A stretch of DNA of 64,000 nucleotides from a bacterium (GCA_030432695.1 JAUILN010000002.1:744001-808000); one strand, 5' to 3'; positions 1 through 9,455 are shown, counted from the first letter of the stretch. The notes: generated by a model from the sequence alone, not told the origin. Numbers and translations: made by a program.

Positions 1-180
1 TTCTTCAGCGAGAAGGAGGGCGGCATGGGTATCGGACTCGGCGTTGCGAGCGAGATCGTCCGGAGCCATGGTGGCAGCATGCAGGCTTCGAACGGTTCGC
101 CGCGCGGTGCGCGGGTCGAGGTCATCCTGCCGGTCACCGGGCCGCGCGCTCTCGAGACGACGAAGGAGCTGCCATCTTGA
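1..180 (+). CDS. Sensor histidine kinase, C-terminal fragment
   Basis: Only the last 59 residues are present. FFSEKEGGMGIGLG carries the F box and glycine-rich lid of a HATPase_c domain, followed by VASEIVRSHGG, the usual closing helix and turn of histidine kinases. The protein would autophosphorylate and pass phosphate to the sigma-54 regulator encoded next. The two frames overlap by 4 nt (TTGA), so they are translationally coupled. The sensor and dimerisation domains lie outside the window, so the signal is unknown. Confidence 0.85.
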   Translation, partial: FFSEKEGGMGIGLGVASEIVRSHGGSMQASNGSPRGARVEVILPVTGPRALETTKELPS

Positions 181-1586
181 GTCGGGTCCTGATCGTCGAG
201 GACGAAGCCGGCCTGGCCTCGGCGCTGGCGACGCTCGTTCGTCGGATGGGCCACGAGCCGACCACGGTGGCCTCCGCGACGCTGGCGTTCTCCTGGCTCG
301 AGCGCACCGACCCCGACCTGGTGGTCCTCGACATCGGGTTGCCGGATCTGAGCGGCATCGAGGTCCTGGCACGGATCCGGAAGCGCCGCGCCGACCTGCC
401 GATCCTGATCGTGACCGCGCACGGCAACCTGCAGAACGCCGTCGAGGCCCGGAAGCGCGGCGCGTCGGGCTACCTGGTGAAGCCGCTCGACCTCGAGGAG
501 TTCGAGACCATGGTGCGCTCGCTGCTCGACGCACCGGAGCGACCCTCGCTGCCGGCCGCGACCGGGCGGGCCGATCAGCACTCGCCGCTGCTGATCGGCT
601 CGTCGCTGGCGATGCAGCCAGCGTTCGCGGCGATCGCGCATGCGTGCAGCTCCGACGTGCCGGTGCTCATCACCGGGCCGACCGGGATCGGCAAGTCGCT
701 GACCGCCCGGATCATCCACCTGCACAGCGCCCGGCATGCGGGCCCCTTCGTGACCCTGTCGTGTGCGAGCCTGCCCGAGGCACTGCTCGAGGCGGAGCTG
801 TTCGGGCACGAGCGCGGTGCGTTCACCGGCGCGCAGGAAACGCGGACCGGGCACATCGAGCGCGCCGCGGGCGGCACTCTGTTGCTCGACGAGATCGGTG
901 AGGTCCCGCCGGCGCTGCAGGTGAAGCTGCTGCGGGTGGTCGAGGAAAAGACGTTCGTCCGGGTCGGTGGCCGGGAAGACCTGCAGGTCGACCTGCGGAT
1001 CCTCGCTGCCACCAACCAGGACCTCGGCCAGGCGGTGGCGGAGAAGCGGTTCCGCGAGGACCTGCTGTATCGGCTGCGGGTTCTGGAGGTCGAGCTCCCG
1101 CCGCTCGCCGATCGGACCAGCGACCTGCCGGCACTGTGCTCGTTCCTGCTCGCCGAGATCGGCGGGGCGCGGCAATTGGCGCTGTCCGAGCGGGCCTTGC
1201 AGGTGCTGCGCGCCCACGACTGGCCCGGGAACGTCCGCGAGCTGCGCAATGCGCTCGAACACGCGGCGGCGGTCTGCAACGGCTCGGTGATCCTCGAGAG
1301 CCACCTGCCGGACAACTTGCGACGCCTGGTGGGTCCGACCGAGAGCATCGACCTAAGCGGCATCGATGCGGCATTGCACGAGTGGCTCGACTCCCGGCTG
1401 CGCGAGGGCTGCAGCTACGCGGAGCTCCATTCCGAGCTCGAGACGCGCCTGCTCGCCGCTTTGCTGCCGCGCTTCGAGGGCAAGCAGACCCTCTTGGCGC
1501 GCGAGCTGGGGATCAACCGCGCGACCCTGCGCAAGAAGATCCGGGGGCTGGTCGACCCGAGCCCGTCGAAGGACGAGCCCGAGTGA
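177..1586 (+). CDS. NtrC-family sigma-54-dependent response regulator
   Basis: 469 residues in the classic three-part layout. The receiver domain (about 1-118) has acidic residues E8-D9, phospho-acceptor D52 and the conserved lysine in YLVKP. The AAA+ domain (about 135-365) has the sigma-54 contact loop GAFTGA, Walker B LLLDEIGE and the DWPGNVREL sensor-2 motif. A Fis-type helix-turn-helix closes the protein (LARELGINRATLRKKI). The P-loop reads GPTGIGKS rather than the commoner GESGTGKE but keeps the Lys-Ser. The start is TTG, overlapping the kinase stop. It should bind enhancers and activate sigma-54 promoters when phosphorylated; its targets are not visible here. Confidence 0.93.
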   Translation: MSRVLIVEDEAGLASALATLVRRMGHEPTTVASATLAFSWLERTDPDLVVLDIGLPDLSGIEVLARIRKRRADLPILIVTAHGNLQNAVEARKRGASGYLVKPLDLEEFETMVRSLLDAPERPSLPAATGRADQHSPLLIGSSLAMQPAFAAIAHACSSDVPVLITGPTGIGKSLTARIIHLHSARHAGPFVTLSCASLPEALLEAELFGHERGAFTGAQETRTGHIERAAGGTLLLDEIGEVPPALQVKLLRVVEEKTFVRVGGREDLQVDLRILAATNQDLGQAVAEKRFREDLLYRLRVLEVELPPLADRTSDLPALCSFLLAEIGGARQLALSERALQVLRAHDWPGNVRELRNALEHAAAVCNGSVILESHLPDNLRRLVGPTESIDLSGIDAALHEWLDSRLREGCSYAELHSELETRLLAALLPRFEGKQTLLARELGINRATLRKKIRGLVDPSPSKDEPE

Positions 1587-1599
1587 CCCTCGCCTCCGA

Positions 1600-2505
1600 T
1601 CAGAACAGCGTCGTGGTGGTCGCGCCGCGCGACCAGTTGGCCAGGGTCCGCGAGATCGGGATCCACGGCGGCAGGTAGAGGTTGAGCTTCACGTAACCGC
1701 GCATCGAACCGCTGCGCAGCACGATCGAACCACTCCGCGTCGGCCGGCCGTAGGCATTGAACGCCACCCGGAAGTTGTTGCAGTCGAGCTTCTGGTCGTT
1801 GGCGTAGAAGCTCACGCTGACCGAGCCGGCGACGAACAGACTGATGACGGTCAGCGACGCGTAGCCGTTGCCGGAGACCGCCGGATCGCCGTCGATCGTG
1901 ACCCGGCCGTTGCAGAGGTCGGAGATCAGCGTCGCGCGGCCGTGCATCCGCCCGTAGGCCCGGCCGTACATCGCGACCACGCCGCCGACCACCGGCAGGG
2001 TCAGCGTCGGGGTCATCACCCGGATCCGGTAGTCGACGGACCGCGACCAGATCGGCGTCAGCGCTGCGTTCCACAGCGTGGTGTTGCCGACGCGCAGCAG
2101 AGTCGAGCCGTTCTGCGAGCAGGTCCGCCCCATGTAGGAACCGCTGGTGGTGCGCTGGATGTCGGTGCTCACGTCCATGTTGAAATGGAACTGACCAGCA
2201 CGCGTGGCCCGACCGAGGAAGCGCAGGTCGGCGTAGGCGTAGCCGCTCGCCTTGGCGCGCAGATTCTCGTTGTCGTAGACCAGCTGGTAGCGGCCGGAGC
2301 CGGAGGTGCGGCGCGTGACCGAGCGCGCGCCATACATGTAGGCCCGGGTGCCGACGGTGACGCCGGCGTCGCTGTTGCCGAAGGTCTGGCTGGTCTGCCG
2401 CGTCGCGGACGCACTCTGCGCCGCGGTCTCCGGCGCCAACGACACGCACGCGAGAGCGAAGGTGGCGGCGGCGACGGCGAACTTGGTGGTCTTGGTGAAG
2501 GTCAT
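1600..2505 (-). CDS. Secreted protein of unknown function
   Basis: 301 residues. The ATG at 2505 is chosen because it follows a good ribosome site (GAGGA, about 7 nt upstream) and opens a clean signal peptide: lysines near the N-terminus, a hydrophobic stretch FAVAAATFALACVSLA, then ETAAQ. The mature part is rich in Arg, Thr, Ser, Gly and aromatic residues in alternating patterns, which suggests beta structure. I see no catalytic motif and do not recognise a family. It is convergent with the upstream regulator, with only 13 nt between the stops. Confidence 0.7.
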   Translation of the reverse strand: MTFTKTTKFAVAAATFALACVSLAPETAAQSASATRQTSQTFGNSDAGVTVGTRAYMYGARSVTRRTSGSGRYQLVYDNENLRAKASGYAYADLRFLGRATRAGQFHFNMDVSTDIQRTTSGSYMGRTCSQNGSTLLRVGNTTLWNAALTPIWSRSVDYRIRVMTPTLTLPVVGGVVAMYGRAYGRMHGRATLISDLCNGRVTIDGDPAVSGNGYASLTVISLFVAGSVSVSFYANDQKLDCNNFRVAFNAYGRPTRSGSIVLRSGSMRGYVKLNLYLPPWIPISRTLANWSRGATTTTLF

Positions 2506-2655
2506 CTTGGTTTCCTCTGCTTCGATTCCGTTGGGGTTGTCAGTTGTCGAACACCCTGCGGAACGACCTCCCCGCGGCGATCGACCGCCCCAACCCGGCG
2601 TTTTCCGGCGCACACTCCGTTCCGTCGCGACTCCCCGGACCGCGCCGTACACGCC

Positions 2656-2697
2656 GATCCGCTCCTCGCGCGACGAACGGGTCGCGGGGAGCGGATC
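2656..2697 (-). terminator. Long GC-rich hairpin between two minus-strand genes
   Basis: GATCCGCTCC at 2656-2665 pairs perfectly with GGAGCGGATC at 2688-2697. CGCGAC (2669-2674) pairs with GTCGCG (2681-2686) across a 6-nt loop. It lies just beyond the stop of the HEAT-repeat gene and ahead of the next minus-strand gene, so it could end or attenuate that transcript. There is no U-tract on either strand, so intrinsic termination is uncertain and it may act as an RNA stabiliser. Confidence 0.4.
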
Positions 2698-2735
2698 GGG
2701 GATCGGAGTCGACAGCTCGGAGCTGCGGCGCTGGA

Positions 2736-4712
2736 TCAGCTGCCGGCGAGCAGGCGGCGCGCCGTCTCACGCACGTGCTCGTCGACGTCGCCCTGCGCCA
2801 CACGCCGCAGGATCTCGGTCGACTCGACATCGGGCCGCGACGCCAAGGCCAGGAGCGCCGCCTCGCGCACCACGGCGACGTCGTCGCGTAGCGCCGATTG
2901 CGCCAGCGCAGCGCGCACCGGCGACCAGGCTGCCGGATCGCGCGTCTCGGCGAGGCTCTCGATGACGCGCATCCGCACCGTCGCGTCGGGGTCGGCGACG
3001 AGCCGATCCAACAACCCGCGCAACGCACCGGCGACCGAGCGGCCGCGCAGTGCCGCCGCAGCCGCCGCGCGCAGCCCCGCGTCGGCGTGCTCCAGGTAGG
3101 CGAGTGCGCGCTCCAGGGCCCTCGACGCACCGCTGTTGCCCAACGCGTGCAACCAGGTATCGAGCGTGCCGCGCTCGGCACACTCGGCCTCGGCCTCCAA
3201 CAGCCGGTCCAGCGCGGAGGGTCCTTCGCGCTCGCCGGTCGCACGGCCGGCCAGCGCACCGAAGACCAGGAGACTCGTGCCACCGAGTTCCGGGGCGCGC
3301 GCGGTGAACGCGGTGTTCCACAGCGCATCCAGTGCCGCCGGCGACGGCCGCCGGGCCTGGACCAGCGCCACCGTGGCTGCGGCGCGGAGCTCGACCGAAT
3401 GCCGTTCGCTGGCGTGGATCGCGGTGAGCGCGGTCTGGGCTTCAGCCGTCTCGGCGTTGCCGAGCGCGGTCAGCAAACTCGACGCGAAGACGTCGTCGTA
3501 GCGACCCGACTCGATCAGCGCGGTCAGTTCGGAAACGGCTTCGGGGTCCAGCTCGCACAGCCGGGAGATCTCCTCCCAGGTCCGGTCGTACTCCTCACCA
3601 GTGATCTGACCGGACTGCACGAGGCCGTCGAGATAGCCCACGAGGTCGCCAAGTCGGATGCCCTCGAGCTCCGCGCGCCAACGCTCCGCCTCGTGCGCCT
3701 CGAACACGGCGAGCGCCGCCTCGCCCGCGCTCGCCGCGGCTTCCCAGTCGGCGTCGGGATCGAAGGCCGGCAGCTCGGCCTGCGGCAGGCGCGTGACCGA
3801 GCGGAGCTTCAGGCTGCCGTCGAAGGTCACGGTTGCGCCGAACGCCGCGCCGTCCGGGTCGAACGAAGTGCGCTCGTGGACCTCGGCCTCGGCCAACCAG
3901 CCGGCTTCCGAGTCGAATCGCGCCTCCGCCCGCCCCTCGACCGCCACCGCGCAGGCCTCCGGACTGTTACCCGCGCCGGCCAATGCCAGGTAGCCGAGCT
4001 TGCGGCGTTCGACCTCCAGGTCGCCGGACGACGGACCGCGGCGGTGGTACTCGACTTCCAGCTCGCCGGTCTCGTCGCGCTCCTCGGTCCGCCAGCTCGC
4101 GGCCGCCGCGTCTTCGTCGAGGACGAAGCGGAACGCCTGCAGCAGCGACCGCACTTCGTTGCGTGCGTGGAAGTCGAAGTCCACGGGGAAGTGGAAGCCG
4201 GTGATCCGGCCGGTCGGCGCGAAGCGCGCCCAGGTGGCCCGGCCGAGCTGCGCGCGGATCGCCGCGACCGCCGCCTCGCCGTCCGGGGCCTGCGGCGCTT
4301 CCAGGCTCAGCGCGTCGAACTGCACGGCGGCGTGGATCGCGTCGGCGGTCCGGTCGACGATGGTCAGCACCAATTCTGCGCGGAGTCGAGCCTTGCCGCC
4401 TCCTTGCGTGGCGTCCGCGCGTTCTCCCGAGGCGAGTTCGATGCCCTGGTCGGCAGCGAGGTCGAAGCGGAGACGGGTACCGACGGGGGCGCCGTACCAG
4501 CCACGGGCCGAACGTGCCGCGGTCGGCTGCCGCAAGTCGGTCTGGCGTCCGGCGTCGTTCCGCGAGGCGGGTTCCACGCGATCCCCGGCTGCGCGCTGCA
4601 GGATGGCGGGCGAAGCATTCGGTTCGTCTCCTGTGAGGCCCCAGTAGGCGGCCATGGCGGCCACGGGGAGGGCCAGGAGGAGGGTGCGTCGGGAGTGGGT
4701 GCGGTGCAGCAT
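2736..4712 (-). CDS. Secreted HEAT-repeat protein, lipid-transfer (vitellogenin)-like layout
   Basis: 658 residues. The N-terminus (arginines then LLLALPVAAMAAYWGL) is a signal peptide or anchor, and AGGAA precedes the ATG. Residues about 70-330 look like beta sheet (GTRLRFDLA, then long alternating strands). Residues about 340-658 are paired helices of HEAT type. Two repeats carry an ALGN motif, LLTALGNAETAEAQTAL and WLHALGNSGASRALERAL, each followed by an alanine-rich LRAAA helix. A beta domain followed by helices with ALGN-G repeats is the layout of eukaryotic large lipid transfer proteins, so a lipid-binding envelope role is possible. A generic HEAT scaffold is the alternative. It lies 75 nt downstream of the sigma factor gene on the same strand. 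Confidence 0.75.
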   Translation of the reverse strand: MLHRTHSRRTLLLALPVAAMAAYWGLTGDEPNASPAILQRAAGDRVEPASRNDAGRQTDLRQPTAARSARGWYGAPVGTRLRFDLAADQGIELASGERADATQGGGKARLRAELVLTIVDRTADAIHAAVQFDALSLEAPQAPDGEAAVAAIRAQLGRATWARFAPTGRITGFHFPVDFDFHARNEVRSLLQAFRFVLDEDAAAASWRTEERDETGELEVEYHRRGPSSGDLEVERRKLGYLALAGAGNSPEACAVAVEGRAEARFDSEAGWLAEAEVHERTSFDPDGAAFGATVTFDGSLKLRSVTRLPQAELPAFDPDADWEAAASAGEAALAVFEAHEAERWRAELEGIRLGDLVGYLDGLVQSGQITGEEYDRTWEEISRLCELDPEAVSELTALIESGRYDDVFASSLLTALGNAETAEAQTALTAIHASERHSVELRAAATVALVQARRPSPAALDALWNTAFTARAPELGGTSLLVFGALAGRATGEREGPSALDRLLEAEAECAERGTLDTWLHALGNSGASRALERALAYLEHADAGLRAAAAAALRGRSVAGALRGLLDRLVADPDATVRMRVIESLAETRDPAAWSPVRAALAQSALRDDVAVVREAALLALASRPDVESTEILRRVAQGDVDEHVRETARRLLAGS

Positions 4713-4787
4713 CGGAGTTCCTCGGGTCGTGATTCCCGGCGGAACGCCGCGCGGTCCCGGATCGACCGCACCGACTCGCGGAATCGA

Positions 4788-5393
4788 TCAGTCCGGCGCG
4801 GCGTCGAGCAGTTCGGCGAACTTCGCCAGCCCCCGCGCCACCAGCCCGCGAACCGCCACCTCGCTGCGGCCGGTCTCGCGGCCGATCTCGGCGTAGGTGA
4901 GCCCTGCGATCCGCGACAGTGTGATCGCCTCGCGGTGCGCGTCCGGAAGCTCTGCGAACGCGGCCTCGAACCGTTCGACGGCCTCGCGCGCCATCAGCGC
5001 GACGCTCGGCGTGCCCAAGGTCGCGTAGCGTTCGAGCAGCGGCGCCAGACCGCCCTCGTCGTCGCGCTGATCTCCCGACACCTCGCGGCCGACGTCGCGG
5101 CGCTCGCGGTGGTGGTAGCGATGCCGGTCGACGATCTTGTTGGCCGCCGCGGTGAACAGCCAGTTCTTGAAGGCCGCGGCGTCGCGGTGCCGGTAGCCGC
5201 CGGAGTTCTCGAGCAACTCGCGACACACCGACTGCACCACGTCGGAACTCGACTCCCGGCCGCCCGCCAGGGCCCCGCCCATCCGCAGCCGGACGAAGGC
5301 CTGCAGCGCGGGCAGGTACTCGATCAGCAGCTCGTCGATCGCGACGGCATCGCCGCGGGTCGCGCGCTCCATGCGGGGGTCGTCCACGTCCAT
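4788..5393 (-). CDS. ECF-type RNA polymerase sigma factor
   Basis: 201 residues. Region 2 is seen in DVVQSVCRELLEN...FKNWLFTAAANKIVDRHR. Region 4 is seen in LPDAHREAITLSRIAGLTYAEIG followed by a recognition helix. This ECF type usually sits beside Ser/Thr kinases in planctomycetes, and here it is divergent from two of them across about 60 nt, so phosphorylation-linked control is likely by analogy. The ATG at 5393 directly follows GGAGGTG, which is very close; a GTG at 5387 sits 8 nt from GGAGG and may be the true start. It probably directs RNA polymerase to envelope or stress genes, possibly including its own neighbours. Confidence 0.92.
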   Translation of the reverse strand: MDVDDPRMERATRGDAVAIDELLIEYLPALQAFVRLRMGGALAGGRESSSDVVQSVCRELLENSGGYRHRDAAAFKNWLFTAAANKIVDRHRYHHRERRDVGREVSGDQRDDEGGLAPLLERYATLGTPSVALMAREAVERFEAAFAELPDAHREAITLSRIAGLTYAEIGRETGRSEVAVRGLVARGLAKFAELLDAAPD

Positions 5394-5453
5394 CACCTCC
5401 GGTCCTGGATCCGGGCCTATCATCGCCCGCACCCGAACCTGTGGGGAGCCACG

Positions 5454-6605
5454 ATGACCGGAACCGGATCCGACGACGGGCTGCAGCTGTCCCCCGCGGC
5501 GGCGGCCCTGTCCGAACTGCTCGAGCGCCAGGCCGCGGGCGAAGAAATCGACCTCGAAGCGGTGTGCGCCGCCCGACCGCAGCACGCCGCGGAGATCCGG
5601 CGGCTGCATGCACGCCTCGAAGCCGCGCGGGTGCTGCGCGAGGAGACCCCGCGCGACGGCCTCGAGGAGCCGGCCTTCGGTCCGGCGGTGCCGACCCGGA
5701 TCGGTGCCTACCGCATCGAATCCGTCCTGGGCCAGGGCGGCATGGGCACCGTCTACGCCGCGCGTCACGTCGACGACCCCGGGCTCCGCGCCGCGGTGAA
5801 GACCATCCGCCGAGGCCTCGGTGGGCGACGGGTCCTGGAGCGCTTCGAGTTCGAGCGCCGCACCCTCGCCGCGCTCGACCACCCGAACCTGGCCAAGGTC
5901 CTCGACGCGGGCCTCGACGCGCGCGGGGAACCGTTCCTGGCCCTGGAGCTGGTCGACGGTCCGCCATTGACCAGCTACTGCGAGCGGGCCTCACTCGGCC
6001 TGAGGAGCCGCGCGGAGCTGTTCCTCCAGGTCTGCGCCGGCGTCGCGCACGCCCACGCGCACGGCGTACTGCACCGTGACCTGAAGCCGTCGAACGTGCT
6101 GGTCGCGACGTCCGCCGGCCGACCGGTCCCCAAGGTCATCGACTTCGGGCTGGCCCGCGCCCTCGACGAGGCCGCGCCCCGGGCCTTCCGCACCACCCAG
6201 GGCGTGGTGCTCGGCACCCCCGAATACATGAGCCCCGAACAGGCGGCGGCGGGCAGCCGGGCGGTCGACGAGCGCAGCGACGTCTACGCGCTGGGCATCC
6301 TGCTCGACGAACTGCTGACCGGCATCCATCCCTACCGCGAGGTGGCTGGTGCCGGCCCCCTCGAACTCCTGCGCCGCATCGTCGAGACCGTGCCGACCCC
6401 ACCCGCCGAGCGACTGCGACGCGACCCCGGCCGCGAGACGATCGCCGCCCGTCGCGGCCTCGACTCGGAAGCGTTGGCCCGGGCGCTGGGTGGAGAACTC
6501 GCCGCGATCCTGGTTCGCGCGGTCACGAAGGATCCGGCCTCGCGCTTTACGGGTGCCGCAGAATTCGCCGTGGCCCTGGAACCCTGCCTGCCCAACCTGC
6601 CGTGA
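5454..6605 (+). CDS. Cytoplasmic Ser/Thr protein kinase (Hanks type)
   Basis: 383 residues. An 80-residue helical N-terminal segment precedes a complete kinase domain: glycine loop GQGGMGTVY (93-101), catalytic lysine K116 in AAVKTI, HRDLKPSN with D209, DFG at 230-232, and SPEQ in place of APE. No membrane segment follows, so it is probably soluble. GGGGAG precedes the ATG. It is divergent from the ECF sigma gene and its last 4 nt (GTGA) overlap the next kinase, so the two kinases form one operon. The likely substrate is the neighbouring sigma factor or its partners, which is inference from context. Confidence 0.93.
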   Translation: MTGTGSDDGLQLSPAAAALSELLERQAAGEEIDLEAVCAARPQHAAEIRRLHARLEAARVLREETPRDGLEEPAFGPAVPTRIGAYRIESVLGQGGMGTVYAARHVDDPGLRAAVKTIRRGLGGRRVLERFEFERRTLAALDHPNLAKVLDAGLDARGEPFLALELVDGPPLTSYCERASLGLRSRAELFLQVCAGVAHAHAHGVLHRDLKPSNVLVATSAGRPVPKVIDFGLARALDEAAPRAFRTTQGVVLGTPEYMSPEQAAAGSRAVDERSDVYALGILLDELLTGIHPYREVAGAGPLELLRRIVETVPTPPAERLRRDPGRETIAARRGLDSEALARALGGELAAILVRAVTKDPASRFTGAAEFAVALEPCLPNLP

Positions 6606-9454
6606 GCCCCGAGCACACCGACGAGTCGCTGCTGATCGACGCCCTGCTGCAGCGCTACCCGGGACGCCCCGCAGCCGCGACACAGACGGGCGCGGGCGGC
6701 GACGACACAGTGCTCGGCGACTTCCGCCTGCTGCGCGAGATCGGGCGCGGTGGCATGGGCGTCGTCTTCGAGGCCGAGCAGGTCTCGCTGCGCCGGCGCG
6801 TCGCGGTGAAGGTGCTGCACCGCGAGTTCCTGGGCGAACCGGAGCGCATCGCGAGGTTCCGCCGCGAGGTCGAGGCGATCGGCCGGGTGCGGCATCCCAG
6901 CGTGGTCCCGATCCATCTGGTGGCCGAAGACGTCGAGGTGCCGTACTTCGCGATGGAGTTCGTCGAAGGCGTGAGCCTCGCCGAGTTCCTCGCCGACCTC
7001 GAGAAGTCGCACGGTACCGCGCCGCAGGAGCTGGCGGTGACCGGCCGCATCCGCCCGGGGCAGGACACCTGGGTCACCGAGGCCGCGGAGATCGTCGCCC
7101 AGGCCGCCGAGGGTCTGGGTGCGGCGCACGCCGAGGGTCTGATCCACCGCGACGTGAAGCCGGCCAACCTGCTGCTCGGCAACGACGGCAAGGTGCGGGT
7201 CGTCGACTTCGGCCTGGCCCGCGAACTCGATGCCGCGGCGCTGACCCGCACCGGCGACTGCGCCGGCACGCCACGCTACATGAGCCCCGAGCAGTTCGAC
7301 GCCCGGGCCAGCCTCGACGCCCGCGGCGACGTGTTCTCGCTCGGCGTGGTGCTCTACGAACTGCTGACGCTGCGCCCACCGTTCGACGGCGACAACACCC
7401 AACAGATCCTTCGGTCGATCGCACTGCGCGAGCCACGTGCCCCACGCCAGCGCAATCCACGGGTGCCACGCGACCTGGAGACGATCTGCCTGACCGCGCT
7501 CGAGAAGGAGCCGGAGCGCCGCTACGCCGATGCCGCACAGCTCGCCGCCGACCTGCGCCGCTTCCTGAACCACGAACCGATCGTCGCCGAGCCACCCGGA
7601 CCGGTGACCAGGGTCACCAAGTTCGTGCGCCGGCACCGTGCCGCGACCACCGCGGCCATCCTGGCGTTCCTGTTGGTGGTGGTCGGCCCGCTGGCGTTCG
7701 GCCTCTACATGCAGTCGGCCCGCGACGCACTGCGCAGCGAGCAGCAGGCGACCCTCGCCCAGCGCAACCGCGCCCGCGACAACCTGCACCGCGCCCGGGG
7801 GCTGCTGACCGAGCTGCTGGAGTTCGTCGCGCCGATGCGCACCGATCCGGAAGCGAGCGCCGACTACGAACGCGTGGTCCGCTCGTCGCTGAGCCATTAC
7901 TCGGCCCTCCTGACCCAGGCCGAGGAAGAGGGCGAGGACACCCCGGCGATGCTGCGCGAGATGGCCGGCATGGCGGCGCTGGTCGCGAAGCTCCACGGCA
8001 ACCTCGGCGAGATGGACGCCGCGATCCACAGCGGCCGGACCGCGGTGGCGACCGGTCAGCGCCTGGTGGACACCGGCGCCGCGTCGCCGGGCGACCGCTT
8101 CGCCCAGGCCACCAGCCTGCATCAGCTCGCGCGCGACCGGATGCGCGCCGGCGAGGACGCCGGCGTGGCGGAGGCTGACACGGCGGCGGCGGTGACGATC
8201 CTCGAAGACCTGCGTGCGACGCGCACCGACGACTGGCGCCTCGACACCGCACTGGCCCGGATGCTGGCCGACCGCAGCCTGTGGCGGCTGCAGCAGGGCG
8301 GCCGCCGTGCCGAAGCCGACGTCGACCTCGACCGGGCGCTGGAGCTATTCGCGGCGACGCCCGAGCGGGTCTCGGGGCGGCCCGAGAACCTGCAGGCCCG
8401 CGCCGCGGTGCATGCCGACTTCTGCGAGTATCTCCACGACGTCGGCGACCTTCCCGCGGCTCTCGACCACGGTGAGCGTGCGGTCGAGGCGAGTCGCCGG
8501 TTGCACGCGGCCCAACCGAGCGTCGAGAGCCGCCACCACCTCGCGACCTCGCTGATGCTGCTCGGCGCGGTGCTCACGACCGGCCCCGACCCCGAGCGCG
8601 GCGGCCGCTGCACCGCCGAGGCGGTCGAGATCACGCGCGGGCTGGTCGCGGCATGTCCTCGCGAGGTGGAATTCCACGGCCTGCTCGCGGGGCTGCTCTT
8701 CAACCAGGTCTTGCCCTGCATCGACGATCCCACGCAGCAGGACGCAGTCCGCGCCGGCCTCGACGAACTGGTCCCCCTGGTCGATCGGCTCGTCGACCAG
8801 CATCCCGACCGTTCCGAGTACCGGATCCGCGCCAGCGAGGTGCACGACCTCGCCGCGATGGCCCTCTCGGGGGACTCGACGGCAACGGCGACCGAAGCGA
8901 TCGACCACCACCAGTTGCGCGCCATCGCGATCGTCGAAGCCGTCGCAGGGCGCGCCGCCCCGGACCCCGACGTCGAAGCGCGGCTGGCGGGTGCGCTCTG
9001 CGGCCGCGCCCACCTGCTGCTGAGCCGAGGCGACGCCGCCGGAGCCCGCGATCTCGCCGAACGCGCCGCGACGATCCAACGCCGGGTCCTGTCGCTGCGC
9101 CCCGGCGACCCCACCTACCGTGCGTTCCTCCAGAACATCCAGTGGGTGGCCGCCCGCGCCCACCTCGAGCTCGGCGAAGCGGAGCAGGCCGCGGCCGCCA
9201 CCGAGACCATGCTCGAGTTCGGGGACGGCCAACCGATGCGCCACGATGCCGCGGCGGGGTTCTTCGCGCGGTGCGCGGCGCAAGTCGCGGACCCCGAACT
9301 CGCCGAACGCCTGGCCGGTCGCGCGGTCGAGGAGATCGGTCACGCACTCGACAAGGGCTGGCGCTTCCGTCGGCCGCTCGCCGAGGACCCACGCTTCGCT
9401 CGACTTCAGGAACGCGAGGACTTCACGCGGGAAGCGGCACGCGTCCCACGCTGA
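6602..9454 (+). CDS. Membrane-anchored Ser/Thr kinase with long TPR-like C-terminal domain
   Basis: 950 residues, GTG start coupled to the previous stop. The kinase domain (about 38-322) has GRGGMGVVF, K70, HRDVKPAN with D184, DFG 202-204 and SPEQ. One transmembrane helix follows at about 350-370 (AAILAFLLVVVGPLAFGLY). The remaining 580 residues are alanine-rich paired helices typical of tetratricopeptide-like repeats, and would face the periplasm. The layout suggests a receptor kinase in which the repeat domain senses an envelope partner. The gene ends 1 nt from the convergent glycosyltransferase gene. Confidence 0.93.
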   Translation: MSPEHTDESLLIDALLQRYPGRPAAATQTGAGGDDTVLGDFRLLREIGRGGMGVVFEAEQVSLRRRVAVKVLHREFLGEPERIARFRREVEAIGRVRHPSVVPIHLVAEDVEVPYFAMEFVEGVSLAEFLADLEKSHGTAPQELAVTGRIRPGQDTWVTEAAEIVAQAAEGLGAAHAEGLIHRDVKPANLLLGNDGKVRVVDFGLARELDAAALTRTGDCAGTPRYMSPEQFDARASLDARGDVFSLGVVLYELLTLRPPFDGDNTQQILRSIALREPRAPRQRNPRVPRDLETICLTALEKEPERRYADAAQLAADLRRFLNHEPIVAEPPGPVTRVTKFVRRHRAATTAAILAFLLVVVGPLAFGLYMQSARDALRSEQQATLAQRNRARDNLHRARGLLTELLEFVAPMRTDPEASADYERVVRSSLSHYSALLTQAEEEGEDTPAMLREMAGMAALVAKLHGNLGEMDAAIHSGRTAVATGQRLVDTGAASPGDRFAQATSLHQLARDRMRAGEDAGVAEADTAAAVTILEDLRATRTDDWRLDTALARMLADRSLWRLQQGGRRAEADVDLDRALELFAATPERVSGRPENLQARAAVHADFCEYLHDVGDLPAALDHGERAVEASRRLHAAQPSVESRHHLATSLMLLGAVLTTGPDPERGGRCTAEAVEITRGLVAACPREVEFHGLLAGLLFNQVLPCIDDPTQQDAVRAGLDELVPLVDRLVDQHPDRSEYRIRASEVHDLAAMALSGDSTATATEAIDHHQLRAIAIVEAVAGRAAPDPDVEARLAGALCGRAHLLLSRGDAAGARDLAERAATIQRRVLSLRPGDPTYRAFLQNIQWVAARAHLELGEAEQAAAATETMLEFGDGQPMRHDAAAGFFARCAAQVADPELAERLAGRAVEEIGHALDKGWRFRRPLAEDPRFARLQEREDFTREAARVPR

Positions 9455-9455
9455 C

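Noticed and set aside
2898..5453. Very long plus-strand open frame leading into the first Ser/Thr kinase
   Set aside because: It is antisense to the HEAT-repeat and sigma factor genes, its translation is Arg/Gly-rich without a fold, and the kinase has its own ribosome site and ATG at 5454.
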